Assembly: GCA_043392685.1 (NCBI GenBank) | Contig: JBHZGM010000025.1 | DNA length: 64,000 bases | Strand: one strand, 5' to 3' | From: Metapseudomonas sp043392685 | Lineage (GTDB): Bacteria; Pseudomonadota; Gammaproteobacteria; Pseudomonadales; Pseudomonadaceae | In this document: positions 43,301 through 52,945 of the stretch, piece by piece | Position numbering within the stretch: the stretch's first letter is position 1 | How the letters are laid out: every line of letters begins with the position of its first letter | Notes under the pieces: model-generated | Seen by the model: only the letters and a program-made list of their open reading frames with translations | Database searches by the model: none | What the model was told of the DNA's origin: nothing | Program-made: the position numbers and the translations under genes

Positions 43301-45173
43301 TGCTTCGGTTGCTGAAGTTGTTGTTGCCCGTAGTGAAGGCCGAGGGTGTGTTGCTGTTCTGGAAACTGATCTGGCTGGTCAGGCTCGGGTTGTTCACCGT
43401 CGCGGCTGGGGTGATCAGGACATTGGCTTCCATGATCTCCGCGCCGGGGTTGATCGGCAGGTTATCGAAGCGCGCACCGATCTCCCGGGTGGTCATCGGC
43501 AGCGTCTGGCCGGCCAGGGTGACGGTGCCGGAGTTGTTCTGGTGCCCGTCATTCTTTTCCTCGGTGATACGGGCTTCGACAATTGAATTGAAGCAGCCGC
43601 CGGTGCCGCCTGTGTAGCTGACAGTCAAGGTGGGCTGGAGGCCTCCGGCGCCGTCGAAGCTACTGGCGGAAATCGCACCGACAGTGGACGTTGGCGTCAG
43701 GTAGAACGCCATGGCGTTGTTGCCGCACCAGCCTGAAAGGCCGACGACTTCCTGGACCTGTGCCGTGACATCGGGCCCCTGGATGGGGGCGGGCGTGGCC
43801 TGGAGCGGCCAGTTCGTGGGGCTCCAGGAGGTGGTGGCGGTGGTGGTGCTGCGGCTGGTGAGGTCTTCGCCGGTGGTGAAGCTGCTGGCGTTGCCGGTGC
43901 GCTCGGCCTTGACCTGGAAGGTCGGGAAGGGGGCTTCGGTGGTGGCTGCGGGCACGAAGCTGATGCGGGCTTCGGTGATGGTGGCCCCTTGGGGAATGCC
44001 GACGTCCTGGAAGCGCAAGGCCCCCATGCGTTGCTCGGGGGCATAGCCCTGGCTGGTGTAGCGAATGACCAGCGTAGGCGCGTTGCCGGCGGCGCAGCCC
44101 TCGACGCAGAAAGTGTAGTCCTGGTTGTTGTTGTTGTTCGTGGTAGGCGTCAGGCGGACGAACACCCCGGTGATCGGCGAGTTGGTCGGGTTGGTCGCGG
44201 GAGTGGCCGTGCGCAGGGTCTGGATCAGTCCGGTGATGTCCATGCGCACGCGGTTGCCGCTGATCCAGCCGAACGCCTGGGTGGTATCGCTGTTGAGGTA
44301 GCTGCGGGTACCCAGGGTGTTGTTGTCGTTAAGGGCGGCGGGTGCCTTGCTGCGCTCGACCTGGACACTGAAGACGGGGTTGCGCCGTCCGCTGTTGCCG
44401 GGGGTGTTGGTGGGCGTGACCTCGATGTAGGCCTCGCTGATCGTGGCCGTGCCCGGTACGTTCAGACCTTGGAAGTTGAACAGGGGCTCCTCGGGCGCAC
44501 TGCGCCTGAGGTTCAGGTCGTTCTTCAGCGTATTGGTGCAGCGGATTGGATTGTTGCGGCTAGGCGGGTTGAGGCGGCAGGCATACTCGGTACCGCTAAC
44601 GGTCACGCGATAGAAGGCTCCCGTGGTCGTAAGCACCGAGGTGCCGGCGCTTCCCTCGATGTCCTGCAGAGAGCTGATGGTACCCATCACCAGCGTCGGA
44701 TCGGTCACCACTGCTCGGTTGTTGTTGCTGGCGTTGCCCTGGGTCGCATCGTCAGTGCTGGCGCGAATGCCCGGCGTGGTGGCCACCAGGTCCGCGTTAC
44801 CCGGCAGGGACTGGTCGATATAGGTCACGGGGTAGACGAAGCGCGAGTCGCCGTATTCGCTGCGGCCGTTAAGGACCATCACGCCGACGTTGATGTCGCG
44901 GGTGTTGTTCATGATGTCGGCGAAGGATTCCTTCAGCACGTCCATCCGCGATTTCTGTGTGCCGGTCGCCGTGTTGTTGCTGTTCAGACGCCAGTTCATG
45001 GAGCCGGAGTTATCCAGCACGAACAGCACGTTGGGGCGAATGCCGCTGTCGATCGCCGGGCCGCCGAAGAAGATTTCGGTATCGTCCGCGTAGCTGTTGG
45101 CACCGCTGAACAGCAGGAGTCCGGCCATCAGGCTGACGGCGAAGCGGCGGGAGGTATCGAGCTTCTTGTTCAT
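40368..45173 (-). CDS. pilY1: PilY1 pilus tip adhesin, enlarged
   Basis: A 1601-residue secreted protein (about 1160 in P. aeruginosa). A signal peptide ends near residue 29 (NSYADD). The von Willebrand A domain starts at about 47 with MIDAS DNSGS (54-58) and resumes after a long insert with HIVLLTDGQAN (762-772). The insert (about 180-705) holds three repeated beta-rich modules, each opening with a GA/GT-xI-xEA-xI pattern (near 241, 396 and 578). The C-terminal half (about 1050-1500) is a PilC-like propeller with Ca-type loop DIDRNGKAD (1299-1307). PilY1 promotes pilus extension, adhesion and surface sensing. GAGGG precedes the ATG at 45173. Confidence 0.93.
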   Translation of the reverse strand: MNKKLDTSRRFAVSLMAGLLLFSGANSYADDTEIFFGGPAIDSGIRPNVLFVLDNSGSMNWRLNSNNTATGTQKSRMDVLKESFADIMNNTRDINVGVMVLNGRSEYGDSRFVYPVTYIDQSLPGNADLVATTPGIRASTDDATQGNASNNNRAVVTDPTLVMGTISSLQDIEGSAGTSVLTTTGAFYRVTVSGTEYACRLNPPSRNNPIRCTNTLKNDLNLRRSAPEEPLFNFQGLNVPGTATISEAYIEVTPTNTPGNSGRRNPVFSVQVERSKAPAALNDNNTLGTRSYLNSDTTQAFGWISGNRVRMDITGLIQTLRTATPATNPTNSPITGVFVRLTPTTNNNNNQDYTFCVEGCAAGNAPTLVIRYTSQGYAPEQRMGALRFQDVGIPQGATITEARISFVPAATTEAPFPTFQVKAERTGNASSFTTGEDLTSRSTTTATTSWSPTNWPLQATPAPIQGPDVTAQVQEVVGLSGWCGNNAMAFYLTPTSTVGAISASSFDGAGGLQPTLTVSYTGGTGGCFNSIVEARITEEKNDGHQNNSGTVTLAGQTLPMTTREIGARFDNLPINPGAEIMEANVLITPAATVNNPSLTSQISFQNSNTPSAFTTGNNNFSNRSSRTSEVQCQINSTTGWVTGQPVVCDIGGLASSLTSLFSVSNSWTRGNALNMFIRHTSTSSLTAVAYETNPSQSIKLRLKIRNGGLSNTVRSHVNALVQNMYAEDGTPIVPTLYDSARYMRGSISGRDSPINSTCQANHIVLLTDGQANNNTTSAVNGITSIIGESCTSADSGELCARDLAKFLAENDQSSSIEGTNTITTHTVGFALDASGATASAGIKRFLAEVATNGGGGSYTAESASELSSAFNRIIQEVLATDTTFVSPGATVNQFNRQTNRNEIYFALFKPSETDRWIGNLKRYKLTNTTGSEVLDADDVPAIDQATGFFKASARSFWTASADGSNTALGGVAANLPANASRKLFTYFGNSPTSGAVTLDVPAHRIDTANTTNLTESVLGATDTTERSQLINWIRGTNTDGTVRNSVGDPLHSVPRLLTYQCNTFSNTALTACSSEDQTAFVGTNEGLVHAFNTATGEEQFAFMPAELLPNIKPLMVNAKSTSVKPRVYGMDNSVVLWANDLNGNGVIYGGRDPSSTDTPRLLTGLNTGEFVYAYATMGRGGRSLYALDVTDRASPKMLWFIKGGETPGFERLGQTWSTPVLTSVDIGGTATKVLIFGGGYDTNQDNVRARTADGMGNAIYIVNATTGALIWSASGAATGHTLRLNKMQYSIPAPIRVIDIDRNGKADQFFVGDMGGQVWRFFINNGSAASSLVSPVNGNGSGAPDADDGVFADVIGADTGTETATQLEQKLRRFYNEPDVALLNINGTRTLAINIGSGYRGHPLNAVTQDRFYSFRTPLVYNPTTDAANNHTTLVESNLYDATDNLIQEGSATQQTAAATAFARTSGGWYIRLEGRGEKVLSESATFAGLLVFTTYEPTASLNSCRAAQGISRAYTVNLFDATPAAENVSGTPDKADRATLLKTAGIPPKPVFLLPDNGSGNDGDGSGGGKDNGPWVLCIGTVCKTIKGPYQESTYWIDDN

Positions 45174-45195
45174 GGTTGATGCCCTCGGTGCTGCA

Positions 45196-45678
45196 TCAGC
45201 GAATTTCAACGGTCATGTAGCCTTGGCGATGCAGGGCATTGGTGTTGCTGCCAGTGATAGTGGCGTTGGACGTGTCCAGGCTGGCGCTGCTGGAGATGTC
45301 ATAGGTCATCACCATCGGCGTGCCGCTACCTTCGCGGATGGAGTAGCCGTCCTCCACCCTGGCAGCTACGGCGACTCTGGCTCTGGCTGCCATGTCCCCA
45401 GCTCCTGCCGCACATGCCTCTCCGCTCACATTCTTACAGTACAGGTAGGTCTGATCCGAAGGCGGGGCACTGGATGGGGTGATCTGGGCGATTGTGTTCG
45501 CCAAGCCATTCTCCGCCGCCTGGAAGGCGGTGTTGGACTGCTGTGCGTTGGACGACATGCGCTCCTGCAGCGCCGAGGTGGAGGCCGCCGTTACCGCAAG
45601 AGTCGTCAGGATAAGCAGCAGCACCAGGCTGACCAGCAGCACCGCGCCTCGCTGGGCATATCGGGGCATGACACTCAT
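45196..45678 (-). CDS. pilX: Type IV minor pilin PilX
   Basis: A 160-residue prepilin cleaved in QRG^AVLLVSLVLLLI. The residue at +5 is Val, not Glu, as seen in PilX/GspK-type tip pilins. A Cys pair lies near residues 81 and 88. It sits between pilW and pilY1 in the operon; its start overlaps the pilW stop by four bases. PilX works with PilV, PilW, PilE and FimU to prime pilus assembly and to position PilY1. Confidence 0.9.
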   Translation of the reverse strand: MSVMPRYAQRGAVLLVSLVLLLILTTLAVTAASTSALQERMSSNAQQSNTAFQAAENGLANTIAQITPSSAPPSDQTYLYCKNVSGEACAAGAGDMAARARVAVAARVEDGYSIREGSGTPMVMTYDISSSASLDTSNATITGSNTNALHRQGYMTVEIR

Positions 45679-46622
45679 TGGCGGTTCCTCAATTCGATGG
45701 CCGTTGTGAAGGCTCGGCGAATACGCTGGTCGTTCACGGCGGCCAGGGTTGAATTGTCGCCGAGGTTGGCGATGGCGAACTGCTGGCTGCTGGCGCCACT
45801 CGAAGCATTGTCCGGGCTGGAAATCACCAGGCTGAGTTTCACCTGGCTGACTTGCTCACGCAGCGTGCTGCTGAGATCGGTCGCTGTGATCCAGCGCGTC
45901 TGGCCCCCATTGCGAATGCCGTAGAGCACCTGGAAGTTCTCGGCATCCGCGATCAGTTCCTGGGCGCCCGCGCCATCGTGGTTGTTGCGGCAGAGACCAC
46001 GGCCGGAGGCGCAGATCGCGTAGGTGGATTGCACGACGCGATAGAGCCGTGCCCCGAGCATGACACCGCTGAAATTGGAGTTCGCGGTGGTGAGCGTCGT
46101 GGCGTTCTCGCCGGCAGCGTTGGGCTTGAAGATCACCACGTTCAGGCAGTCGGTCAGCAGGAAAGTCTGATCCGTGCTGAAGCTCATCGGGCTGGCCAGC
46201 GTCAGCGAGGTGCCGCCTATCGCCGATACGGTGATGGGCGTTGGGGAGGCATAGCGAATCGTCAGAGTGTCGCTGCCCGTTCCCACGCCTTCGATGACGC
46301 CGCCATTGACCGCCGTTTCATTGCGTGTACCGAACGCGTCGCGGGGGAAGATCAGGCTGGACCCGGTACGGCTGGCTATGCTGCTGCTGGCGCAGCCCTG
46401 ATAGCCGGTTCTGCGGATGTCGCGCTTGATGACGTCCAGCGCGATACGGCCGCTTTCCTGGAGTCGGGAAAGTGCACTGTTGGCCCTGTCCGATGAACTC
46501 GCGTCGTTGAACAGCTGCAGGACTCCCAGCAGCAGAAGGCTGCTCAGGAGAATCGTCACCATCAACTCTATGAGCGAGAATCCGGAGCTATGGTGGCGGG
46601 ACTCCATGACCGCATTCCTCAT
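45675..46622 (-). CDS. pilW: Type IV minor pilin PilW
   Basis: A 315-residue prepilin, long for a pilin as PilW usually is. The cleavage site is SSG^FSLIELMVTILL with Glu at +5. The ATG at 46622 overlaps the pilV stop (ATGA) and has GAGGG eight bases upstream; an alternative start at 46607 would remove five residues. The large C-terminal part is beta-rich. It belongs to the minor-pilin complex. Confidence 0.92.
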   Translation of the reverse strand: MRNAVMESRHHSSGFSLIELMVTILLSSLLLLGVLQLFNDASSSDRANSALSRLQESGRIALDVIKRDIRRTGYQGCASSSIASRTGSSLIFPRDAFGTRNETAVNGGVIEGVGTGSDTLTIRYASPTPITVSAIGGTSLTLASPMSFSTDQTFLLTDCLNVVIFKPNAAGENATTLTTANSNFSGVMLGARLYRVVQSTYAICASGRGLCRNNHDGAGAQELIADAENFQVLYGIRNGGQTRWITATDLSSTLREQVSQVKLSLVISSPDNASSGASSQQFAIANLGDNSTLAAVNDQRIRRAFTTAIELRNRQ

Positions 46623-47206
46623 AGATCGACCCTCAACTGGAAGAAGCATCTGGCGTTCGCCGCGCTGTCGGGCTCTCCGGCCACCACCGTGTTGGTGTCG
46701 CCATCGATCACACCATTGCAGGCGAAGGTCTCCTCCTCGACCTCTTTGCTATTGACACTCGGAACCCAGCTGACCGTGATCAGGTAGCTGCGCCCGCTGC
46801 GTTGGACCGTACCGGCGCCGTTGGGTAGCGCCGCAACATAGTCGTTGCCGTCCACACCGGTGCCGTTCACATCGCGGAAGTTCTCCTGCCATTCCCGCAG
46901 GTCGAGGTCGGCAATATTGGCTGCCGTGCAGCCCGTAGTGCGACAGCCTGGGTCCGAGGGAACGCTGGTGTTAAGGAGGAATACGTAGTCATTGGCGGTC
47001 GTCGCCAGGGTGCGGTTCAGGCGTAGGCGATCCGCCATGTCGTAGGCGATCAGGCTGGCCTGTCCTCGCTGATAGGCATTCTGGTTGGATTGCAGGCTGG
47101 TCATCATCAGGCTGACCATGCCCAGCAGGCCGATGGCGAGGATCAACAATGCGATCAGCACTTCGATGAGGGTGAAGCCGCTGGCGCGGTGTGAGGTCAT
47201 GGGCAT
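46619..47206 (-). CDS. pilV: Type IV minor pilin PilV
   Basis: A 195-residue prepilin with site ASG^FTLIEVLIALL, Glu at +5. The start at 47206 is preceded by GGGAG and overlaps the fimU stop by ten bases; an upstream extension of the frame is arginine/proline-rich and unlike any pilin. Cys residues in the C-terminal part are expected to pair. PilV binds the other minor pilins at the pilus tip. Confidence 0.92.
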   Translation of the reverse strand: MPMTSHRASGFTLIEVLIALLILAIGLLGMVSLMMTSLQSNQNAYQRGQASLIAYDMADRLRLNRTLATTANDYVFLLNTSVPSDPGCRTTGCTAANIADLDLREWQENFRDVNGTGVDGNDYVAALPNGAGTVQRSGRSYLITVSWVPSVNSKEVEEETFACNGVIDGDTNTVVAGEPDSAANARCFFQLRVDL

Positions 47207-47691
47207 GCAAGGTCTCCCGCTTGAAAGGCCCTGCTGCGAGACTGGCCGGCGGCGTTGATCAGGATGGTCCTGGAGTCGGCATCGCCCCGGCTGTCGCAGA
47301 CACGCAGAGTCCCTCCGGCGCTGGTGCCATCGGTCGCGAAGACGACCGACGCGGTGCCCGAGCCCAGCACGGGGGTGTCGGCGGACAGGGACAGCACCCG
47401 CACGACACCGACATCGGCATTGCGGATCACCAGGCCGTTCGCCCAGCGGTTGTTGTTCGGGGCCGCGCAGGTCGACTGATTGCTGCTGGGACACACCGTC
47501 ATCGCTTTGCGCTGCGTCACTGCTTCGCTGCGGGCAAGCTGGAGGACCCCCAGCAAGGCATTTGTCTGGGAAGTTATCCGGTTGTTCATGATGAGGGTCG
47601 AGAAGCTGGGGTAACCGATGCTGGCCATGATCGCCACAATGGCAATGACCACCATAAGTTCAATCAGTGAGAATCCTTTTCGCGAATACAT
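47197..47691 (-). CDS. fimU: Type IV minor pilin FimU
   Basis: A 164-residue GspH/FimT-type prepilin with leader MYSRKG and mature FSLIELMVVIAIV, Glu at +5. Cys residues near positions 66 and 73 and a second pair near 130 and 162 fit FimU. It starts the operon fimU-pilV-pilW-pilX-pilY1-pilE. The upstream region contains GATAAT and a CCGTTCATC sequence near 47728-47736, but no convincing -35. Confidence 0.92.
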   Translation of the reverse strand: MYSRKGFSLIELMVVIAIVAIMASIGYPSFSTLIMNNRITSQTNALLGVLQLARSEAVTQRKAMTVCPSSNQSTCAAPNNNRWANGLVIRNADVGVVRVLSLSADTPVLGSGTASVVFATDGTSAGGTLRVCDSRGDADSRTILINAAGQSRSRAFQAGDLACP

Positions 47692-47771
47692 TGCCGCGTT
47701 CCGTTTCTGCCTGGGAGAACACTACCCGATGAACGGATTATCAGCGCATTTGAGTGGACCAGCGAGCAGAA

Positions 47772-48305
47772 TCAACGACGAGTTGCTGACAAGTTGCACC
47801 TATCGTCATCGGAGGGTGTTCGAGTTCTCACTCTGCCTGATACGTTGATCACGAGTGCGCGGACGGCGATGCCGTCCCGGCATAGCGTCAAGGTGCCGTT
47901 TGTTCCCGCGACCGTTCCGTCCGGCTTGTAAATGACCGAGTGAGACGGGCGGAATCCGCGCCAATGGACGTAGAGGTCGCCGGGGAGTGGTGTCACTCGG
48001 AGGAGGCTGTCGTCCGACGCTGGCCCGCCGCCTCCCGGGCTATCCTCGTAGACCATCAGCTGTCCATGCCAATGATTGCGCCGATTGCAGGCTGACCGAC
48101 CTCCGCATATCCCCACCACCTTCCGCTCCATCACCGCCGTGCCACGTGCATAATGCAGCGCCCCGAGCAGTTGGTTGACGGCCTGCGTCTCGCGATTGTC
48201 TTGCACGGTCGAGACGAGGGCGGGTGTGGCCAGGCTGAGCAGGATGCCGGCGATCAGGAGAACGAAGAGCAGTTCGACGAGCGAGTACCCGAGTGGTCTT
48301 GTCAT
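47772..48305 (-). CDS. fimT: Type IV fimbrial biogenesis protein FimT
   Basis: A 177-residue GspH-type prepilin with leader MTRPLG and mature YSLVELLFVLLIA, with Glu at +5 and Tyr at +1. The start at 48305 has AAGGA eight bases upstream. FimT is a paralogue of FimU; in some relatives it takes part in DNA uptake, in P. aeruginosa its role is minor. It lies 80 bases upstream of fimU on the same strand and is divergent from thiO. Confidence 0.88.
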   Translation of the reverse strand: MTRPLGYSLVELLFVLLIAGILLSLATPALVSTVQDNRETQAVNQLLGALHYARGTAVMERKVVGICGGRSACNRRNHWHGQLMVYEDSPGGGGPASDDSLLRVTPLPGDLYVHWRGFRPSHSVIYKPDGTVAGTNGTLTLCRDGIAVRALVINVSGRVRTRTPSDDDRCNLSATRR

Positions 48306-48363
48306 GGTCGGCGTCCTTGCCTGGGTGGGGTTGTGTGCGGGCAGTCTAAGGCGGGGGTTTTCG

Positions 48364-49473
48364 ATGCCAACCGATGTAGGAAAAAGCGTCGCCATCGTGG
48401 GAGGCGGTGCCATAGGTCTATTGAGTGCCCTGGAGTTGGCCCGGCAGGGCTTGCAGGTAACCCTGCTGGAGCGCGGCGACACGGGGCGCGAGTCGTCCTG
48501 GGCGGGCGGCGGGATCGTCTCACCGCTATATCCCTGGCGTTACAGCAAGGCGGTGACGGCCCTGGCGCATTGGTCCCAGGACTTTTACCCACAGCTGGGT
48601 CAGCGGCTGCTGGGCGAAACCGGGATAGATCCCGAGGTGTTCGAGACCGGGCTCTACTGGCTCGACCTGGACGACGAAGCCGAGGCACTGGCCTGGGCGG
48701 AGAGGGAAGGGCGTCCACTGACGTCGGTGCCGATGGCGCAGGTGCATTCAGCGGTGCCGCCGCTAGGGGAAGGCTTTGGTCGGGCGATCCATATGGCCGG
48801 TGTGGCCAATGTGCGCAACCCGAGGCTGACCCGCGCCTTGCGCGAGGCGCTGGTGCGCATGCCGAACGTGTCGGTTCAGGAACACTGCGAGGTCCGCGGG
48901 TTCGTGCGTCGCGAAGGGCGGGTGCAAGGCGTCGAGACTGCACGGGGCGACGTGCTGGCGGATCGCGTGGTGCTGGCGGCGGGCGCCTGGAGCGGGGATC
49001 TGCTGGCTGGGCTCGGCCTGTCCCTGCCGGTGGAACCGGTTAAGGGGCAGATGATCCTGTTCAAGTGCGCCGAGGATTTTCTGCCGGCGATGGTCCTGGC
49101 CAAGGGGCGCTACGCGATTCCTCGTCGTGACGGCCATATCCTGGTGGGCAGCACCCTGGAGCATGCCGGCTTCGACAAGACGCCCACCGCCGAGGCGCTG
49201 GAAAGCCTGAAGGCCTCGGCTTTCGAGCTGTTGCCCGCATTGCGGGATGCCGAATTGGTCGGGCATTGGGCCGGACTGCGTCCAGGGTCGCCGGAGGGCA
49301 TTCCCTTTATCGGGCCGGTGCCCGGGCTGGAGGGGCTCTGGCTGAACTGCGGCCATTACCGCAATGGCCTGGTGCTGGCGCCGGCGTCGTGCCGGTTGTT
49401 GGCTGACCTGATGCTGGGACGCGAGCCCATCATCGACCCGGCGCCCTACGCGCCGCCCGGCCGCGCGGTGTAG
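48364..49473 (+). CDS. thiO: Glycine oxidase ThiO (FAD-dependent)
   Basis: A 369-residue FAD-dependent D-amino-acid-oxidase-family protein. The N-terminal Rossmann motif is VAIVGGGAIGLLSALELARQG (in two parts: VAIVGGGAIG and LLSALELARQG). SSWAGGGIVSPLYPWRY and the C-terminal GPVPGLEGLWLNCGHYRNGL block fit glycine oxidase, which makes iminoglycine for the thiazole of thiamine. The ATG at 48364 is preferred because the longer frame overlaps fimT. Other thi genes are not nearby; location next to fimT is the usual Pseudomonas arrangement. Confidence 0.88.
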   Translation: MPTDVGKSVAIVGGGAIGLLSALELARQGLQVTLLERGDTGRESSWAGGGIVSPLYPWRYSKAVTALAHWSQDFYPQLGQRLLGETGIDPEVFETGLYWLDLDDEAEALAWAEREGRPLTSVPMAQVHSAVPPLGEGFGRAIHMAGVANVRNPRLTRALREALVRMPNVSVQEHCEVRGFVRREGRVQGVETARGDVLADRVVLAAGAWSGDLLAGLGLSLPVEPVKGQMILFKCAEDFLPAMVLAKGRYAIPRRDGHILVGSTLEHAGFDKTPTAEALESLKASAFELLPALRDAELVGHWAGLRPGSPEGIPFIGPVPGLEGLWLNCGHYRNGLVLAPASCRLLADLMLGREPIIDPAPYAPPGRAV

Positions 49474-49600
49474 GAGCCGGCTTGCCGGCGAATGGCCTGG
49501 GGTTGTTTCGCGAGCGAGCTCGCTCCTGCGGGCGCGCGGTGCAGGAGCCGGCTTGCCGGCGAATGATGCGGGCCGCTTAGCGAGCGAGTTCGCCTGCGAG
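49474..49600. repeat. REP cluster between thiO and pilR
   Basis: Two nearly identical GGAGCCGGCTTGCCGGCGAAT units (each about 21 bases; the core is CCGGCTTGCCGGCGAA) alternate with GCGAGCGAGCTCGCTCCTGC and GCGAGCGAGTTCGCCTGCGA. This makes at least four palindromic REP units in about 125 bases between convergent genes. No gene or terminator with a T tract is visible here. Confidence 0.75.
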
Positions 49601-49605
49601 TCGGT

Positions 49606-50943
<1,338 letters not shown>

Positions 50944-50945
50944 GG

Positions 50946-52547
50946 TCAGCTCAGTTTGCGCGGATGGGCGAAAGTGATGCGGAAGCAGCTGCCGCCGTGC
51001 TCGCGCGGTTTGTAGTCGAGGCGGGCCTGGTTGCTCTCGCAGAGTTCGCGGGAGATGTACAGGCCGAGGCCCGTGCCCTTGCTCTCGGTGGTGAAGAAGG
51101 GCTCGAAGATATTGTGGACCTGCTCAGGCGGGACGCCTTCCCCGTCGTCTTCCACTTCCAGTACCGGCAGGTCGCTTTCGGGGTCGCGGAACAGCTTGAG
51201 CCAGACCTGGGCCTGGCCGTTCTTCTTGCTGCTGTAGCGCAGGCCGTTCTGCACCAGGTTGGTCAGCACCTGGGTGAGCTGGTGCGGGTCCATGCGCGTC
51301 TGCAGGGTGCTGCCGAGCGTGCTCAGGTGCAGGGTCTCGTTCGGGCCGGAGGACTCGCGGAATTCGCTGGCGAAACGGGTCAGCCAGTACTTGAGGTCCA
51401 GCAGCTGCGGATCCGACTGGCGACGACGGGACAGCTGGAGCACGTTCTCGATCACGAGGTTCATGCGCCGCGAGTGGTCCTGGATGATCTGTGCCAGGCG
51501 CCGGTCAGGCCCCTGGAGTTCATCCGACTCCTGGAGCAACTGGGCCGCGTGGCTGATGGCGCCCAGGGGGTTGCGGATTTCATGGGCGATACCCGCGGTC
51601 AGGCGGCCGAGGGAAACGAGCTTGAGCTGCTGGGCCTGTTGGGCGATCTGCGAGATGTCTTCGAGGAAGACCAGGGTGTTCTGCTGACCGCCCCGCTGGA
51701 GGTGGACGAAGCTGGGTTGCAGCGTCGGGCCGTTGGCGAACGCCTGGAGGCTCTGTGGCCGGAGGGTCGGGTTGCTGAGCCAGTACTGCAGGCGTTCCAG
51801 CAGCGCGGGGCACTGGCTGCTCAGCGCACGCCCCGTCAGGTCGTCCTTGCCCAGCAGGGCCTGGGCGCCATTGTTGGCGAGCAGGATCTGGTTGCGGGGG
51901 TCGAGCACCAGGATGCCGGTGCGCATGCGCTCGAGGATTTGCGCGTTCAGCGCCTCCAGGGTCGCCACATCTTCTGCGCGCTGTTCCGCCAGCGTCTCGC
52001 TGATCTGCAAGCGCCGACTCAGCCCCTGGATGAACAGCGCCACGGCAAAGCACAGGGTGCCGAAGCCGCCGGCCTGGACGAACTGGCTGGAGGCCTCGGG
52101 CTGGCTGATGCTGAGGTAGAAGGTCAGGTAGATCAGCCCGATCGTCGCCACGGCGGCCACCAGGAGCCCGATGCGTCCGCGCAGGAGGATATTGGAGATG
52201 GCCACCGAGACCACGATGAGGTTGGCGATGCCGCTTGGTGTGCCGCCTGCCGTGAAGAACAGGCAGGAGAGCAGCAAGACATCCACCACCGCCAGGCTGA
52301 AGACCTGCACCATGCTCCGCGGGCGGGGCACCAGTGCGGCGATCAGGGCGTTCAGGATCAGGTAGAACCAGCTGGCGTTGCGGAACAGCTCGGGCTGCGC
52401 GAGATCCAGCAGGCGGTCGTCCAGTTCGCTGGAGATCAGGACCACCAGCACCAGGCCGATCAGCAGCCGGTAAAGGCTGTAGAGGCGGAAGATGCGCCGC
52501 CCCTGGGCGCTGAGCCCGGTCGGGAGGGGGCGGGTATCAGCGTTCAC
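50946..52547 (-). CDS. pilS: Sensor histidine kinase PilS
   Basis: A 533-residue membrane kinase that pairs with PilR. About six hydrophobic segments fill the first 180 residues, then a PAS domain (about 195-300), the phosphorylated His in GIAHEIRNPLGAISH (about residue 322) and HATPase motifs (LVQNGLRYS, DDGEGVP, GTGLGL). The start is a GTG at 52547 with AGGG five bases upstream; it overlaps the stop of the PP0621-family gene by 11 bases. A longer frame has no membrane or family character. Confidence 0.93.
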   Translation of the reverse strand: MNADTRPLPTGLSAQGRRIFRLYSLYRLLIGLVLVVLISSELDDRLLDLAQPELFRNASWFYLILNALIAALVPRPRSMVQVFSLAVVDVLLLSCLFFTAGGTPSGIANLIVVSVAISNILLRGRIGLLVAAVATIGLIYLTFYLSISQPEASSQFVQAGGFGTLCFAVALFIQGLSRRLQISETLAEQRAEDVATLEALNAQILERMRTGILVLDPRNQILLANNGAQALLGKDDLTGRALSSQCPALLERLQYWLSNPTLRPQSLQAFANGPTLQPSFVHLQRGGQQNTLVFLEDISQIAQQAQQLKLVSLGRLTAGIAHEIRNPLGAISHAAQLLQESDELQGPDRRLAQIIQDHSRRMNLVIENVLQLSRRRQSDPQLLDLKYWLTRFASEFRESSGPNETLHLSTLGSTLQTRMDPHQLTQVLTNLVQNGLRYSSKKNGQAQVWLKLFRDPESDLPVLEVEDDGEGVPPEQVHNIFEPFFTTESKGTGLGLYISRELCESNQARLDYKPREHGGSCFRITFAHPRKLS

Positions 52548-52773
52548 CGGAACCCTGGTCCTGTTCCAGGTGGGCGCGGCTGCAATACCAGCGATCGTCC
52601 CGGGACAAGGCGTGGTTGCGGGGGACGTGAACACCGCATTGTGCGCAACGCACCATCGGTTGTGTTTCATCCTGCTGGCGGGGCTGGGGGCGGGGCGTCG
52701 AGGGCTTCTTGAAGCGGCGCCACAGCCAGATGGCAACGAAGATCAGGACAATCCAGAACAGCAGGCGAAACAT
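52537..52773 (-). CDS. PP0621-family small membrane protein
   Basis: A 78-residue protein with one N-terminal membrane helix (MFRLLFWIVLIFVAIWLWRR) and a C-terminal cysteine cluster MVRCAQCGVHV and WYCSRAHL, which looks like a small zinc ribbon. I recall this as the PP0621 family, usually found beside pilS in Pseudomonas. Function is unknown. The ribosome site is weak. Its stop lies within the start region of pilS, implying coupled translation. Confidence 0.82.
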   Translation of the reverse strand: MFRLLFWIVLIFVAIWLWRRFKKPSTPRPQPRQQDETQPMVRCAQCGVHVPRNHALSRDDRWYCSRAHLEQDQGSGER

Positions 52774-52945
52774 GCCGAAGGTGCTCACTACTTGGTGGAA
52801 AGCTGGCAGTTTAGCCAAGCCGGTTGGCTGCGCACAGAGACCGGCCGCACGCTGGTGCAACTTGCGTGGTTTTCGCTGCGGGCGCGCCGGAGTATGGTGG
52901 CGTTGAGGCGCATTCGACACCTTGCACACCACTCAGGAGACGGCC

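Noticed and set aside
47728..47736. CCGTTCATC on the minus strand upstream of fimU as an AlgR site
   Set aside because: It differs by one base from the remembered CCGTTCGTC and lies only about 40 bases before the start codon, downstream of the likely -10. AlgR does regulate this operon in P. aeruginosa, but the placement is unconvincing.
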